From Kluyvera cryocrescens NBRC 102467 (GTDB taxonomy: Bacteria; Pseudomonadota; Gammaproteobacteria; Enterobacterales; Enterobacteriaceae), in NCBI RefSeq assembly GCF_001571285.1, contig NZ_BCTM01000022.1:32755-96754 (forward strand): DNA of 64,000 bases, in the 5' to 3' direction. Made by a program: the position numbers and the translations under genes. How positions within the stretch are numbered: position 1 is the first letter of the stretch; each line of letters opens with the position of its first letter. Below are positions 1 through 9,625 of the stretch, in pieces. The notes beneath the pieces were generated by a model. It searched no databases and was not told the DNA's origin. It saw only the letters and a list, made by a program, of their open reading frames with translations.

Positions 1-202
1 CTTCAAAAAAACGTGCGGATGCTTCGATGTCTTCCAGTTCAGGGCGCGTGGCCAGGTTCTGGCCCAAATCCTTTTGCACACGGTTTCGTTCATCGTCATC
101 CGGCTCGACTAAATCAACCCAGACCGAACTGGCCAGGTGATCAATCTCGTCCGCCTCAAGACGCGTTAAACGATTATTTTCCAGTTGAAATGCGCTCAGC
201 AT
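1..202 (-). CDS. corA: Magnesium/cobalt transporter CorA, N-terminal part only
   Basis: The gene runs off the left edge; only the first 67 codons are present. The protein begins [15 protein letters not shown] and continues with [11 protein letters not shown] and [15 protein letters not shown], which I recognise as the cytoplasmic N-terminal domain of enterobacterial CorA, the pentameric inner-membrane Mg2+ channel. The membrane segments and the GMN motif lie outside the window. It is preceded by a long leader with its own promoter and a short ORF, and lies downstream of uvrD on the same strand, as in E. coli. Confidence 0.95.
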   Translation of the reverse strand, partial: MLSAFQLENNRLTRLEADEIDHLASSVWVDLVEPDDDERNRVQKDLGQNLATRPELEDIEASARFFE

Positions 203-288
203 GACCGGGACTCCCAATGCAAAAAATTATCGGACAGCCGGTGGGCACACAGAAACTACAGGGGTTTCAGACCATTAAACAGCCTGAC

Positions 289-393
289 TCAATGCGACGG
301 GATAAATACGGGTCGCTGACAACCGCTAAGGCTATCAGCATAAGAGGATAGCCTTAGGAGTTGTTCCTGGATGACAGGAAGGTGAGCCAGCAT
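289..393 (-). CDS. corL: corL-like leader ORF of corA (34 codons)
   Basis: An uninterrupted ATG-to-TGA frame of 34 codons lies inside the corA leader, between the promoter at 442-470 and the corA start at 202. Its peptide starts MLAHLPVIQEQLLRLSSY and ends in PSH. The perfect inverted repeat at 326-357 lies within the frame, so translation would disrupt that hairpin. In Salmonella and E. coli the corA leader is known to carry a short ORF, corL, whose translation governs Rho-dependent termination before corA; position and size fit. The ribosome-binding site is weak (no clear GGAG). That this frame is the true corL orthologue is inference. Confidence 0.6.
   Translation of the reverse strand: MLAHLPVIQEQLLRLSSYADSLSGCQRPVFIPSH
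326..357 (-). promoter_or_regulatory. Hairpin in the corA leader RNA
   Basis: CTAAGGCTATC at 326-336 is exactly complementary to GATAGCCTTAG at 347-357, with a 10-nt loop. It has no U-run after it on the corA strand, so it is not an intrinsic terminator. It lies inside the corL-like frame, which suits a translation-coupled leader switch controlling corA. Confidence 0.6.
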
Positions 394-441
394 CTACTGG
401 GTGTGTCCAAGGCTTTGTCCTCTTAGCGTAATCGTGCGCGC

Positions 442-470
442 ATGTTACGCCAGCAAAAAAACGGCGTCAA
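442..470 (-). promoter_or_regulatory. Sigma-70 promoter of corA
   Basis: On the minus strand, TTGACG (465-470) and TAACAT (442-447) are separated by 17 nt, giving a good -35/-10 pair. Transcription would start near 435, making a leader of roughly 230 nt before the corA start codon. Confidence 0.65.
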
Positions 471-557
471 CACGCAACGAAACGCTAACCGGCATTAATT
501 ACCTTCTGTTCAGTAAGGCTAGCAGAACGTGACAAAATAATGATATTTTTCTGAAAG

Positions 558-2720
558 TTATACAGTTTCCAATCTGGCATAGGCTGCCACCAGCCATTTA
601 ATCCCCTGCCCCTGGAACGCGACCTGCAGGCGGCTATGCTCGCCGCTGCCTTCCAGATTGACAATGGTACCTTCGCCAAACTTGGCGTGGCGAACGCGTT
701 GGCCAAGCTTATAGCCGGTGTCGTTCTCCGCCATCGGCGTCCCCATCCGCTGATGGTTAACCGGGCGACTTACCGTCGCACGCAGACGCACTTCTTCTAC
801 GCACTGCTCAGGCAGTTCGCCGATAAAGCGCGATGGGCGATGGTAAACCTCTTTGCCGTACAGACGACGCGTTTCCGCATAGGTTAGCGTCAGCTTCTGC
901 ATGGCGCGGGTCACGCCAACGTAGGCAAGACGACGCTCTTCTTCCAAACGTCCACCTTCATCCAGCGACATCTGGCTTGGGAACATCCCCTCTTCCATCC
1001 CGACGATAAACACCTGCGGGAACTCCAGACCTTTGGCCGAGTGAAGGGTCATCAGCTGTACCGCATCCTGCCAGGTATCGGCCTGTCCTTCGCCCGCTTC
1101 CAGCGCCGCGTGGGAGAGGAATGCCTGCAGCGGCAGTAAATCCTCTTCTTCTTCGTTGTAGCTGAACTGGCGCGTTGCCGTTACCAGTTCGTCTAAGTTC
1201 TCAATACGCGTCTGGCCTTTCTCACCTTTTTCCTGCTCGTACATCATGCGCAGGCCGGAATCTTTCACCACCCGGTCAGTCTGCACGTGCAGCGGCATAT
1301 CGGCCGTTTCCTGCGCCAGAGCGTCAATCAGCTCCATAAAACGCTGTAATGCGCTGGCAGCGCGCCCGGCGAGCGCTTTCTCTTGCAGCAGCTCCCGGCA
1401 GGCCTGCCACAGCGTGAGCTGACGGTCGCGCGATGTCTGGCGGACGACGTCCAGCGTGCGATCGCCAATCCCACGCGTTGGTGTATTCACCACGCGCTCA
1501 AAGGCCGCGTCGTCGTTGCGGTTGGAGATAAGACGCAGGTAAGAGAGCGCATCTTTAATTTCCTGACGCTCGAAGAAGCGCATACCGCCGTAAATACGGT
1601 ACGGCATACTGACCTGCAACAGCGCCTCTTCCAGCACGCGCGACTGGGCGTTGCTGCGATAGAGAATCGCGCATTGTTCCAGCGCACCGCCGTTGTCCTG
1701 CCAGGTTTTGATACGGTTAACCACGAAGCGAGCTTCGTCGAGTTCGTTAAAAGCGCAATAGAGCGAGATCGGTTCGCCGTCGACGCCATCGGTCCACAGT
1801 TTTTTGCCCAGACGCCCGTTGTTGTTTTCAATCAAGGCGTTGGCTGCACTCAGGATATTGCTGGTCGAACGGTAGTTCTGCTCAAGGCGGATGGTTTCGG
1901 CACCAGGGAAATCGTTCAGGAAGCGCTGGATGTTTTCCACCTGCGCTCCGCGCCAGCCGTAGATCGACTGGTCATCATCCCCGACGATCATCACCTTGCC
2001 GGTATCCCCCGCCAACAGACGGATCCACGCGTATTGGATGTTGTTGGTATCCTGGAATTCGTCCACCAGAATATTGGTGAAGCGTTCACGATAGTGCTGA
2101 AGAATATGCGGTTTGTTGAGCCACAGCTCGTGGGCGCGCAGCAGCAGCTCGGCGAAATCCACCAGCCCGGCGCGGTCGCAAGCCTCCAGGTAGGCCTGAT
2201 AGACCTTCTGCCAGGTCTGCTCAACCGGGTTGCCATAGCTCTGCAAATGATGCGGACGCAGCCCTTCGTCTTTCTGGCTGTTGATAAACCACATGGCTTG
2301 ACGCGGCGGCCACTGCTTCTCATCAAGGTTCATCGCCTTGATCAGACGCTTCAGTAAACGCAGTTGGTCTTCGCTATCGAGGATCTGAAAATCCTGCGGC
2401 AGATTGGCATCCAAATGGTGCGCGCGCAGCAGCCGGTGCGCCAGCCCGTGGAACGTACCAACCCACATGCCGCCCTGAGACGTGCCCATCAGCTGCGCGA
2501 TACGGTGGCGCATTTCTGCCGCCGCTTTGTTGGTGAAGGTCACCGCCATAATTGAGTACGGCGAGCAGTTTTCCACACTTTGCAGCCAGGCGATACGGTG
2601 TACCAGCACGCGCGTCTTACCACTGCCTGCCCCGGCGAGCACCAGCATATTGGTACGCTTTGCCGCGACGGCTTCGCGCTGTTTATCGTTGAGGCTGTCG
2701 AGCAGGTAAGAAACGTCCAT
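558..2720 (-). CDS. uvrD: DNA helicase II UvrD
   Basis: This is a 720-residue superfamily 1A 3'-to-5' DNA helicase that removes UvrBC and the excised strand in nucleotide excision repair and unwinds DNA in MutHLS mismatch repair. The Walker A motif GAGSGKT lies near residue 30, with VDEFQDTN (Walker B), [13 protein letters not shown] and LEQNYRS (motifs III-IV), and LMTLHSAKGLEF and YVGVTRA (motifs V-VI). I chose the ATG giving MDVSYLLDSL, which matches the E. coli start and length; an ATG two codons upstream would add only Met-Pro. Upstream are a promoter and LexA box, so it is SOS-inducible. It is the last gene of the lptM-to-uvrD run but also has its own promoter. Confidence 0.97.
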   Translation of the reverse strand: MDVSYLLDSLNDKQREAVAAKRTNMLVLAGAGSGKTRVLVHRIAWLQSVENCSPYSIMAVTFTNKAAAEMRHRIAQLMGTSQGGMWVGTFHGLAHRLLRAHHLDANLPQDFQILDSEDQLRLLKRLIKAMNLDEKQWPPRQAMWFINSQKDEGLRPHHLQSYGNPVEQTWQKVYQAYLEACDRAGLVDFAELLLRAHELWLNKPHILQHYRERFTNILVDEFQDTNNIQYAWIRLLAGDTGKVMIVGDDDQSIYGWRGAQVENIQRFLNDFPGAETIRLEQNYRSTSNILSAANALIENNNGRLGKKLWTDGVDGEPISLYCAFNELDEARFVVNRIKTWQDNGGALEQCAILYRSNAQSRVLEEALLQVSMPYRIYGGMRFFERQEIKDALSYLRLISNRNDDAAFERVVNTPTRGIGDRTLDVVRQTSRDRQLTLWQACRELLQEKALAGRAASALQRFMELIDALAQETADMPLHVQTDRVVKDSGLRMMYEQEKGEKGQTRIENLDELVTATRQFSYNEEEEDLLPLQAFLSHAALEAGEGQADTWQDAVQLMTLHSAKGLEFPQVFIVGMEEGMFPSQMSLDEGGRLEEERRLAYVGVTRAMQKLTLTYAETRRLYGKEVYHRPSRFIGELPEQCVEEVRLRATVSRPVNHQRMGTPMAENDTGYKLGQRVRHAKFGEGTIVNLEGSGEHSRLQVAFQGQGIKWLVAAYARLETV

Positions 2721-2756
2721 TGGCACCGCCGGAAAGAATGAGAACCCAGTGATACA

Positions 2757-2772
2757 CTGGGAATTTATACAG
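2757..2772 (-). promoter_or_regulatory. LexA box of uvrD
   Basis: CTGTATAAATTCCCAG on the minus strand fits the SOS operator pattern CTG-N10-CAG. It lies just downstream of the uvrD -10 element and 37 bp before the start codon, the same layout as the known E. coli uvrD operator. Confidence 0.85.
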
Positions 2773-2783
2773 AGTTATTGACG

Positions 2784-2811
2784 ATTATATCAGCGAGGTC
2801 AGAGATGCCAA
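2784..2811 (-). promoter_or_regulatory. Sigma-70 promoter of uvrD
   Basis: On the minus strand TTGGCA (2806-2811) and TATAAT (2784-2789) are 16 nt apart. The promoter overlaps the 3' end of yigB, so uvrD can be expressed independently of the upstream genes. Confidence 0.75.
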
Positions 2812-3501
2812 CCGCGAAATCTCAACATGGGGCAACAAACGGCTGTCGGTGGTCTGCATCAGGTCGGCATTTTCCGGCTTGATCCAGCAGGCCTGCATGC
2901 CGCAGCGAATCGCACCGGCGACGTCTGTCGTCAGGTCATCGCCCACGTGCAGGATCTGGCCGAGCGGGACGTTGAGCTTTTCCGCCGCCAGATGATACAT
3001 ATCAGCATACGGTTTCGAACGCCCATCCGGGCCCGCGCGCAGCACAAACTCGAAATAGCCGCTTAGCCCAAACAGCTCCGGCTGGGCGTTACCGTTGGTG
3101 ATCGCCACCAGCGGCCATTTCTGTGCCAGCTTGGTTAGGGTATCGTGGGTTTCCTGTGGCACATCAATTCGGCTGCGCCACTGGGCAAAATTGGCCATCG
3201 CCGCATCCGCGCCCGCCGTCGCCTCTTGCGCCGTCAGCCCCGCTTTACGCAGGCCGTGCTCCAGCGCCCGCCAGCGCCATTCGGTGACGTCGTGGTAGAT
3301 TTCCGGTTCATTTTGCAACAATTCATCACGCCAGCGTTGCAGCATTTGTGCATCAAAGTTTGCCAGCGCCGGATGGTAGCCGCGCACAAAATTCAGCGAC
3401 TCCTGCATCGTCCGGTCAATCACCGGGCGGTTATCATAAAGGGTATCGTCAAGGTCAAACGTCAACGCGGCAATGGTGCCCAGCGGTCGATAAAAACGCA
3501 T
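2785..3501 (-). CDS. yigB: HAD-family phosphatase YigB
   Basis: A 238-residue haloacid dehalogenase-like hydrolase. The nucleophile motif FDLDDTLYD (Asp16, Asp18) opens the protein; AITNGN (motif II) and [13 protein letters not shown] (motif IV) follow. E. coli YigB dephosphorylates FMN and the riboflavin precursor 5-amino-6-(5-phosphoribitylamino)uracil, so a role in flavin biosynthesis is likely. Its ATG shares one base with the xerC stop codon (TAATG), showing translational coupling within the dapF-xerC-yigB-uvrD run. Confidence 0.93.
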   Translation of the reverse strand: MRFYRPLGTIAALTFDLDDTLYDNRPVIDRTMQESLNFVRGYHPALANFDAQMLQRWRDELLQNEPEIYHDVTEWRWRALEHGLRKAGLTAQEATAGADAAMANFAQWRSRIDVPQETHDTLTKLAQKWPLVAITNGNAQPELFGLSGYFEFVLRAGPDGRSKPYADMYHLAAEKLNVPLGQILHVGDDLTTDVAGAIRCGMQACWIKPENADLMQTTDSRLLPHVEISRLASLTSLI

Positions 3502-4403
3502 TATTTCTCCCGTTTGGCGCGTGGATGCGCCGCATCGTACACCGTAGCAAGGTGTTGAAAATCAAGATGGGTATAGATTTGGGTGGTCGATAGATTGGCG
3601 TGGCCCAGCAGTTCCTGTACGCCGCGCAAATCGCCGCTCGACTCCAGCATATGGGTGGCAAAAGAGTGGCGCAGCTTGTGCGGATTGACGTGACTGTTCA
3701 GCCCCTGCTTGATGCCCCATTCGGCAAAGCGCTTTTGGACGTTGCGCGCTGAAATACGCTTGCCCAGTTTGGACAAAAACAGCGCGTCATCATCGCCGCC
3801 GAACAGACCGCGCAGATCGAGCCAATGTTCAATCCACAACACGGCGTTGCGGCCAATCGGCAGACGGCGCTCTTTGCTCCCTTTGCCGAGCACCCACACT
3901 TCACCGGTATCGAGATCCAGATGTTTGATATCCAGCCCAACCAGTTCAGACAAACGCAGGCCGGCCCCGTACATCACTTCCAGCATCGCGCGATCGCGTA
4001 CCGCCAGCGGATCGTTGAGATCGATATCCAGCAGCCGGTTCACATCATCAACGTCGATATTCTTTGGCAGATGGCGCGGGGCTTTCGGCGCCGCAACGCC
4101 TTTCGCCGGGTTTGCCGGTAGTTCGCCCTGACTCACCATCCAGTCAAAGAAACTGCGCAGCGCGGAAAGTCGTAGCGCCAGGCTTGCCGCCCCTAGCCCC
4201 TTACGGCGGCTGCGGGTGGAAAAACTGCGCACCATCGCAGCATCACATTGTTGCCAATTCTGCAGACCCATCGCACAGGCCATTTCAATAACGGCATCAA
4301 GCTGACGCTGATAATTCAATAAGGTAATCGGGCTAAGCTGCCGCTCCACGCCGAGATATCGTAAGAAACGCGTCACGGCGGGCGTCAGCGAGGTATCGGT
4401 CAT
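3501..4403 (-). CDS. xerC: Tyrosine recombinase XerC
   Basis: A 300-residue site-specific tyrosine recombinase that, with XerD, resolves chromosome and plasmid dimers at dif/cer sites. The N-terminal SAM-like DNA-binding domain spans about residues 1-95. The catalytic set is complete: Arg150 (GAGLRLSEL), Lys174 (GKGSKERR), His242 and Arg245 ([10 protein letters not shown]), His268 (LLGHANL) and nucleophile Tyr277 (TQIYTHL). The start overlaps the stop of the upstream DUF484 gene by 4 bp (ATGA). It is two residues longer than the E. coli protein. Confidence 0.97.
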   Translation of the reverse strand: MTDTSLTPAVTRFLRYLGVERQLSPITLLNYQRQLDAVIEMACAMGLQNWQQCDAAMVRSFSTRSRRKGLGAASLALRLSALRSFFDWMVSQGELPANPAKGVAAPKAPRHLPKNIDVDDVNRLLDIDLNDPLAVRDRAMLEVMYGAGLRLSELVGLDIKHLDLDTGEVWVLGKGSKERRLPIGRNAVLWIEHWLDLRGLFGGDDDALFLSKLGKRISARNVQKRFAEWGIKQGLNSHVNPHKLRHSFATHMLESSGDLRGVQELLGHANLSTTQIYTHLDFQHLATVYDAAHPRAKREK

Positions 4404-5107
4404 ACGCGTTCAATCCATCGTTCCAGCAGGCCTGGTAGCATCAGGGCAATTTCCTGTAGCAGCTGCGTTCCCTGCCCGGCTTGATAGTGGTGCGGATCGC
4501 GACTGCTGAACAAAATGACCCCCAGATCGCCCTCGCTGCCCATCATCGATACCGCCACCGAACCCACCGCTTTCGCTTCAGGTAGCAGCAGCAGGAGTTC
4601 AGGGCCATTCAGCGTGCCAAGGTAGTGGTTTTCCTGACCCAGGCGCTGTATCCGCAGCGGTTCAAAAGCCTGCCGAGAGAGGACGAGATGGGTATATTTT
4701 GAAGGCGCACCGAGTCGCCAGCGATCGGAAAACAGACGCAGCGATGCGCCCGCGAGCCCCAGTTCACGAGCCCAGCGGTGGAAACGCAGCAGCAGATCGT
4801 CAAGACTTTCAGCACAGGCCAGCCGATTTTGCAGATGCAGCAGACGGTAAAACAGCCCTTCGTTAGCCGCCGCCTGATCCACCAGCTGATCCATGTTCTC
4901 TTCCAGCATCGCGATGTAGTTGCGCGAACGCGCCATATGCCACTCAACCAGTGACACCATGCCCCGCACCGGATGCGGGACACGCATTTGCTCAACAACG
5001 GCGGCATTACGAATAAAAAATTCAGGATGTTGCAACAGATAGTCCGCCACCGCGCGGTCATTTAGCGCAGTGGCTGCATCCTGTTGTTCTTCCCCGACTT
5101 GTTTCAT
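4400..5107 (-). CDS. yigA: DUF484 family protein YigA
   Basis: A 235-residue GAF-like DUF484 protein of unknown function, found between dapF and xerC in many gammaproteobacteria. The sequence has the family signature [14 protein letters not shown] near the N-terminus and a C-terminal segment [16 protein letters not shown] typical of the GAF-like fold. It overlaps both neighbours by 4 bp (ATGA at each junction), so it is translationally coupled to dapF and xerC. No catalytic residues are evident; a function cannot be assigned from sequence. Confidence 0.9.
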   Translation of the reverse strand: MKQVGEEQQDAATALNDRAVADYLLQHPEFFIRNAAVVEQMRVPHPVRGMVSLVEWHMARSRNYIAMLEENMDQLVDQAAANEGLFYRLLHLQNRLACAESLDDLLLRFHRWARELGLAGASLRLFSDRWRLGAPSKYTHLVLSRQAFEPLRIQRLGQENHYLGTLNGPELLLLLPEAKAVGSVAVSMMGSEGDLGVILFSSRDPHHYQAGQGTQLLQEIALMLPGLLERWIERV

Positions 5108-5928
5108 AGGTGAATAAATCCGTCATAGACATGTGCCGCCGGGCCAGTCATAAACAACGGTTGGCCCGGGCCCTTCCAGGCGATATCAAGACGTCCGCCC
5201 GGTAATTCCACGCGCACCTCTTCCGCCAGCAAACCTTGCTGAATACCGACGGCGACCGCCGCACAGGCTCCGCTTCCGCAGGCCTGCGTTTCGCCCGCAC
5301 CGCGTTCATAAACGCGCAGGCGGATGTGTTCGCGCTTCACAATCTGCATAAAACCAATATTGGCGCGCTCAGGGAAACGTTCATGGCTTTCCATCAACGG
5401 GCCCAGCGTTTCTACCGCCGCCGTGTCGACGTCATCAACCTGAATCACGCAGTGCGGGTTCCCCATGGAGACCACGCCGCACAATACTGTCTGTTCGGCT
5501 ACACGCATAATATAGGTCTTTTCCGCTTTGTTAGCGCGAAACGGGACCTGCGAGGGCTCAAAATTGGGCTCCCCCATGTTCACCCGGACCAGTTCATCAT
5601 CCGTGACGGTTAATACCATACGGCCATTCGCCGTACTGACGCGGATCTCACGTTTATTCGTTAAACCTTTCAGGCGTACAAAACGCGCGAAGCAGCGCGC
5701 GCCGTTGCCACACTGCGAGACTTCGCTGCCATCGGCGTTGAAGATGCGGTAGTGAAAATCCAGATCGGGATCGTAAGGCGGTTCGACGACCAATAGCTGG
5801 TCAAAACCCACGCCCTGATGCCTATCCGCCAGGCGACGAATCAGCTCTGGCGAGAAAAAAACATTCTGCGTTACCGCGTCGACAACCATGAAATCGTTGC
5901 CGAGGCCATGCATTTTAGAAAACTGCAT
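5104..5928 (-). CDS. dapF: Diaminopimelate epimerase DapF
   Basis: This 274-residue PLP-independent enzyme converts LL- to meso-diaminopimelate for lysine and peptidoglycan synthesis. The two catalytic cysteines are visible: Cys73 in CGNGARC and the partner in [10 protein letters not shown], about residue 217. Two ATGs are adjacent; I chose the second because the Shine-Dalgarno GGAG then sits 6 nt away rather than 3, and the protein then matches the E. coli length. It follows lptM by 35 bp and overlaps yigA by 4 bp. Confidence 0.96.
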   Translation of the reverse strand: MQFSKMHGLGNDFMVVDAVTQNVFFSPELIRRLADRHQGVGFDQLLVVEPPYDPDLDFHYRIFNADGSEVSQCGNGARCFARFVRLKGLTNKREIRVSTANGRMVLTVTDDELVRVNMGEPNFEPSQVPFRANKAEKTYIMRVAEQTVLCGVVSMGNPHCVIQVDDVDTAAVETLGPLMESHERFPERANIGFMQIVKREHIRLRVYERGAGETQACGSGACAAVAVGIQQGLLAEEVRVELPGGRLDIAWKGPGQPLFMTGPAAHVYDGFIHL

Positions 5929-5963
5929 CATCTACTCCAGTTGCGCGGAACAGAACGTATTAA

Positions 5964-6167
5964 TTAGTAATTAACCTGCGTCGGGCCGCCGTTATCACCA
6001 CGGTCATTGCGATCCGGAGTATCGCTTTGCACCGGAGGTGTGACGGATTTGGTCGGCGTTGGCGCCGTTTTATCAGCCGGAGGAAAATAGAGTGGGCCTT
6101 TCAGGCCACAGCCAGCAAGGCTAAACAATGCAAGTAACACCGCCAGCGGTCGGAAAATCTTATTCAT
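5964..6167 (-). CDS. lptM: LPS assembly lipoprotein LptM (YifL)
   Basis: A 67-residue lipoprotein. A hydrophobic signal peptide ends in the lipobox LAGC with Cys20 as the lipidated residue, followed by the conserved GLKGPLYFPP. E. coli LptM (formerly YifL) binds the LptDE translocon and helps its maturation at the outer membrane. Its tail is proline- and threonine-rich and ends QVNY as in E. coli. It heads the lptM-dapF run and is divergent from cyaY. Confidence 0.93.
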   Translation of the reverse strand: MNKIFRPLAVLLALFSLAGCGLKGPLYFPPADKTAPTPTKSVTPPVQSDTPDRNDRGDNGGPTQVNY

Positions 6168-6305
6168 TCTCAGGATGCCTGTAGTTCAATGCTTTCTATT
6201 TTCTATCATCGCAGGAGGAGGCGCAAAAGCAAGCGTTAAGCGCCTGACTGCAACGTGATTTGTTTCACGCTATACTGCCGAATCACTAAAAAACGGGAAA
6301 CGACA

Positions 6306-6626
6306 ATGAACGACAGTGAATTTCATCGCCTGGCCGACACCCTTTGGCTCACCATTGAAGAACGCCTGGATGACTGGGACGGCGACAGCGATATCGACTG
6401 CGAAATCAACGGTGGCGTACTGACCATTAGCTTTGAAAACGGCAGCAAAATTATTATTAACCGTCAGGAGCCACTGCACCAGGTGTGGCTGGCGACAAAA
6501 CAGGGCGGCTATCACTTTGACCTGAAAGGCGATGAGTGGATCTGCGACCGCAGCGGCGAAAGCTTCTGGGATTTGCTGGAACAGGCGGCGACGCAGCAGT
6601 CGGGCGAAACGGTCAGCTTCCGTTAA
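6306..6626 (+). CDS. cyaY: Frataxin-like iron-sulfur protein CyaY
   Basis: This 106-residue frataxin orthologue binds iron and modulates the IscS/IscU cluster-assembly machinery. The acidic N-terminal helix ([16 protein letters not shown]) is the iron-binding ridge, followed by the beta-sheet signature [15 protein letters not shown] used the ATG at 6306, which gives the E. coli start [14 protein letters not shown]; a longer in-frame extension to 6255 is not homologous. It is convergent with cyaA and divergent from lptM. Confidence 0.95.
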   Translation: MNDSEFHRLADTLWLTIEERLDDWDGDSDIDCEINGGVLTISFENGSKIIINRQEPLHQVWLATKQGGYHFDLKGDEWICDRSGESFWDLLEQAATQQSGETVSFR

Positions 6627-6634
6627 GATGGAAG

Positions 6635-6665
6635 GCCGGAGAACGGTTTATGTACCGTATCCGGC
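6635..6665. terminator. Hairpin between convergent cyaY and cyaA (REP-like)
   Basis: GCCGGA...TCCGGC outer arms enclose a second stem AACGGT/ACCGT around a 6-nt loop. It lies 8 bp after cyaY and 5 bp before the cyaA stop, so it may end or protect both transcripts. The outer arms match the palindromes at 37685 and 46589. Confidence 0.5.
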
Positions 6666-6670
6666 TTTAT

Positions 6671-9217
6671 TTACGAGAAATATTGCTGTAGCAGCGGCGT
6701 ATTATCGTTGTCGTGATGAGACGGCGGCGGCGTCAGCGCCTGGCTGCGGAATGGAATCACCTGCGCACGGCCATCAACCTTCACAATCTGATAGAACTGC
6801 GGCAGGTTGAAGTTGATAAAGCTGGAGCCGTAGGTGAAACGATCGTGTGATGACGAGTAGAACCGGCTGACATCGCGCACCAGCTCTTCTTTGCTGCCTT
6901 CACAGTGGTGATACACCTCCGCGCGGTTGCTCTCATCCAGAATATAGATATTAAAGCCCTGCTCTTCACCGGACTCTTCAAAGAAGAACTGGATAATCCC
7001 TTCGCTGGCAAAGCCATCAACTACCTGCGGCAATTCAACATGGTTGGTCTCAACCTGCACGGACAGGCCGTGCAGCTTGTTGTGCGAGATAGCGCCGTAG
7101 AATTCAATGGCGTTTTCCAGCTTCTGCACCGAAACGTTCAGGCGTTCAAAGAACAGCCCCCACGTTTGCCCGGAAACGCGCAGCGCTTTGAAGCGACCGG
7201 TCTCCTGACGAGTACTCGAAAGACGCAGCTCAATGCACTCAGAAACCAGTTGCTGTACGCGGGTACGGATTAAACCGCGCAGATGCTGGCTATAACAGAA
7301 CACTTCGACGCTGTCCGGCGGCGCCGCATCCTGGTGCATTTTGCCAAGAATAGTTTTTAACGCTTCGATCATCGCCTGCTCGCCGTTGAAGTGCAGCGTA
7401 CGCACCTCGTTCCACGAGTTGCGATACAGCAGGTCAACGCTGCCCACCAGGCATTTCTGATCTTCGCCGAAGCTGAACGTGTCCAGCTTACGGAAATCAA
7501 AATGCACCACCTGATTGCGGAAGGCCGCCGTCGGGTCGTATTCCAGGTTGACGATAATCGCCAGATGGCGAATTTCACATGGGCTGTACAAGGCTTTCGG
7601 CGTCGGTGCCGGCAAGCGCAGCGGGAAGTGGTGCGACACATCGGCCACCATCTCCTGCAGCTTCGCCAGGTCAACAATCTCATTGCCTTTAATAAACAGG
7701 CGCGTACGTGACGTCAGCAGGCCGTTGAACCACGCCCAGGCCACCAGCTTATTGAGATAGCGGTTATATTCCAGCGGCTGATGGCTGATGATGGATTCCA
7801 TGTTCGGTGCGCGGTTGTAGAGATACCAACCCGTACGGTTGGCACGTCCCGGCGGAACATAGATAAAGGTCAGATTCGGTTCGGAAAGATCCGGGGAAAT
7901 TTGCGGGTTAACCAGCGTCACCTTGCCCGGCAGCGCTTCAAACGCCGCGTACAGTTTACGCGTCAGCACGCCGATATCCTGCGGGCTGGCCGAAACGCTC
8001 AGGTTGTTGCGACGCACGAAACGGATCAGGTTACGATAGCTCTGCATCATCGCATCGAGCAGTTCGTTATGCGCTTCGCGCACCTGATCGATTTTCCAGT
8101 TAGCGCGATTGTCGAGCATCGCCAGACGCTCTTCGCTCCAGCCCCACTCTTTCACCAATTGCCCCACCACTTCACGACGCCAGCCAACGCAGGCGCGCTC
8201 ACGGCTGAGCTTTTCGCACACTTTCAGGTAGAAGCAGCGGCGAACCAGATCGAGGCGCGTTTCGTCTTCAATCGCTTTGAGATATTCGGTGACGCGCTCC
8301 AGCATCATGCAGTAAGCATCGAGACCAAAGGAGACGATCTCGCCGTCATGCAGGCGCTGTTTAATGTCTTTCGCCAACAGATGCGTGTTGGGGTATTCCC
8401 AGGAGTAGGCTTCCAGCAGCAGGGTTTTCAACACCGCTTTGTACGGTGAGTCGATACTCTTATAGAGCTGCCACAGGCTGGCGCCAAAGTACTCTTCGGC
8501 GGAGAGCGAGCTCAATCCACCGAGGTCGAGCCATTCGTTTGGCGTCAGTACACCCTGCGCGTAGAGCGTCATGACGTAATCGTCGTAATGCTCTTCTTCC
8601 TCGCAAGGCACCATATTCCACAGAATACGTTTGCCCGCCAGGCGTACCGCAGTACGGTAAAATTCATCAAGCAGTAAAATATGCTGCGTTGAACCACAGT
8701 CTTCCCCACCGAGGCTGCCGCTTTCGTTATGACGGAAGCGGTTTTCATCAATAAGGAAGAAGCTGACTTCAACACCCAGCGATGCCGCCCAGCTTTCCAG
8801 CAGGCTGCATTTACGCTGCAGTAATTGGCGTTCGTCATTATCGAGCCACGACTGGTGGCAGACCCAGATATCGAGATCGGAAGAACAGCTCTGGCCGACG
8901 GACGAAGTACTGCCCATCGAATAGATGCCGGTGATCGGCAGTTCGCCCTTCGCAGAGGTCTGCGGCGGCATGCCGCGATGCAGCTCGAGTTCATCGAGAT
9001 AATGACGTTGGGTTTCATCAGGCGTGTAGAGGCAGATGCCCTTGGGAACGTTACCGTCGAGGTAACCCGGCATCAGCGGATGATGATAATGTAATAATGT
9101 CGGCAGTAGACTGTATACCTGCTGGAAAGCAGGGCCCATGGCTGCAAGCGCGCGATCCACGCGCAGTTGGTTGATGGCATCCAGTCTCTGTTTTAGCGTC
9201 TCAATATAGAGGTACAA
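6671..9217 (-). CDS. cyaA: Adenylate cyclase CyaA (class I)
   Basis: The 848-residue class I adenylate cyclase makes cAMP and is controlled by the PTS protein EIIA-Glc. The nucleotidyltransferase motif GSTSSVGQS...DLDIWVC carries Asp114 and Asp116 as metal ligands in the N-terminal catalytic half; the C-terminal half is regulatory. I chose the TTG at 9217, which gives the E. coli start [11 protein letters not shown]. coli cyaA is known to use a weak UUG start that limits expression, and the same TTG is conserved here. An ATG 21 bp upstream is in frame but lacks support. A CRP-like site lies upstream. Confidence 0.96.
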   Translation of the reverse strand: MYLYIETLKQRLDAINQLRVDRALAAMGPAFQQVYSLLPTLLHYHHPLMPGYLDGNVPKGICLYTPDETQRHYLDELELHRGMPPQTSAKGELPITGIYSMGSTSSVGQSCSSDLDIWVCHQSWLDNDERQLLQRKCSLLESWAASLGVEVSFFLIDENRFRHNESGSLGGEDCGSTQHILLLDEFYRTAVRLAGKRILWNMVPCEEEEHYDDYVMTLYAQGVLTPNEWLDLGGLSSLSAEEYFGASLWQLYKSIDSPYKAVLKTLLLEAYSWEYPNTHLLAKDIKQRLHDGEIVSFGLDAYCMMLERVTEYLKAIEDETRLDLVRRCFYLKVCEKLSRERACVGWRREVVGQLVKEWGWSEERLAMLDNRANWKIDQVREAHNELLDAMMQSYRNLIRFVRRNNLSVSASPQDIGVLTRKLYAAFEALPGKVTLVNPQISPDLSEPNLTFIYVPPGRANRTGWYLYNRAPNMESIISHQPLEYNRYLNKLVAWAWFNGLLTSRTRLFIKGNEIVDLAKLQEMVADVSHHFPLRLPAPTPKALYSPCEIRHLAIIVNLEYDPTAAFRNQVVHFDFRKLDTFSFGEDQKCLVGSVDLLYRNSWNEVRTLHFNGEQAMIEALKTILGKMHQDAAPPDSVEVFCYSQHLRGLIRTRVQQLVSECIELRLSSTRQETGRFKALRVSGQTWGLFFERLNVSVQKLENAIEFYGAISHNKLHGLSVQVETNHVELPQVVDGFASEGIIQFFFEESGEEQGFNIYILDESNRAEVYHHCEGSKEELVRDVSRFYSSSHDRFTYGSSFINFNLPQFYQIVKVDGRAQVIPFRSQALTPPPSHHDNDNTPLLQQYFS

Positions 9218-9625
9218 GACATATCGCCTGATGTTCAAAACCTCGACGTATCGTGAAAAGTGCGGATACGGAGATTTTTAATATTTCAACAAGAAGAACC
9301 GTTACCGTTTCTCGCCCGCCGTTGTGATTATCAAAATTCGGGTAAAAATCGGTTTAAAACGTGATCAATTTAACACCTTGCCGGTTGACCGTAAAGAATG
9401 TTGCACTACAACAAGTGTAGCATTGAATGCTGCTGTAAACCCCGGCATACGATCAAGACAGTGCCAGTAATAAACGGTAAACACAACCCGTTTATACCTG
9501 CCATCATTTACGCTACAGGCACGTTTCCTGCATTGCGATTTGTTCCGAGTATGAAACCCTGAAAACTAACATCATTAAGGCAACAATGTTAGGATGAACA
9601 ACGGACGATAATGACGGTAACAAGC
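9218..9625. promoter_or_regulatory. Divergent cyaA / hemCDXY control region
   Basis: This gap of about 410 bp separates cyaA (minus) from hemC (plus). It contains the CRP-like site at 9360-9375 on the cyaA side and TTGACC at 9385-9390 as a possible -35 element toward hemC. It holds no convincing ORF. I could not assign -10 elements with certainty. Confidence 0.55.
9360..9375 (-). promoter_or_regulatory. CRP-binding site of cyaA
   Basis: On the minus strand TGTTA-AATTGA-TCACG fits the CRP consensus TGTGA-N6-TCACA at 8 of 10 positions. E. coli cyaA has a CRP site at its main promoter through which cAMP-CRP represses synthesis of its own ligand; the position about 140 bp before the start codon agrees. 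Confidence 0.75.

Noticed and set aside
1383..2357. 324-codon ORF antisense to uvrD
   Set aside because: It is the shadow of the uvrD frame; composition and lack of domain support exclude it.
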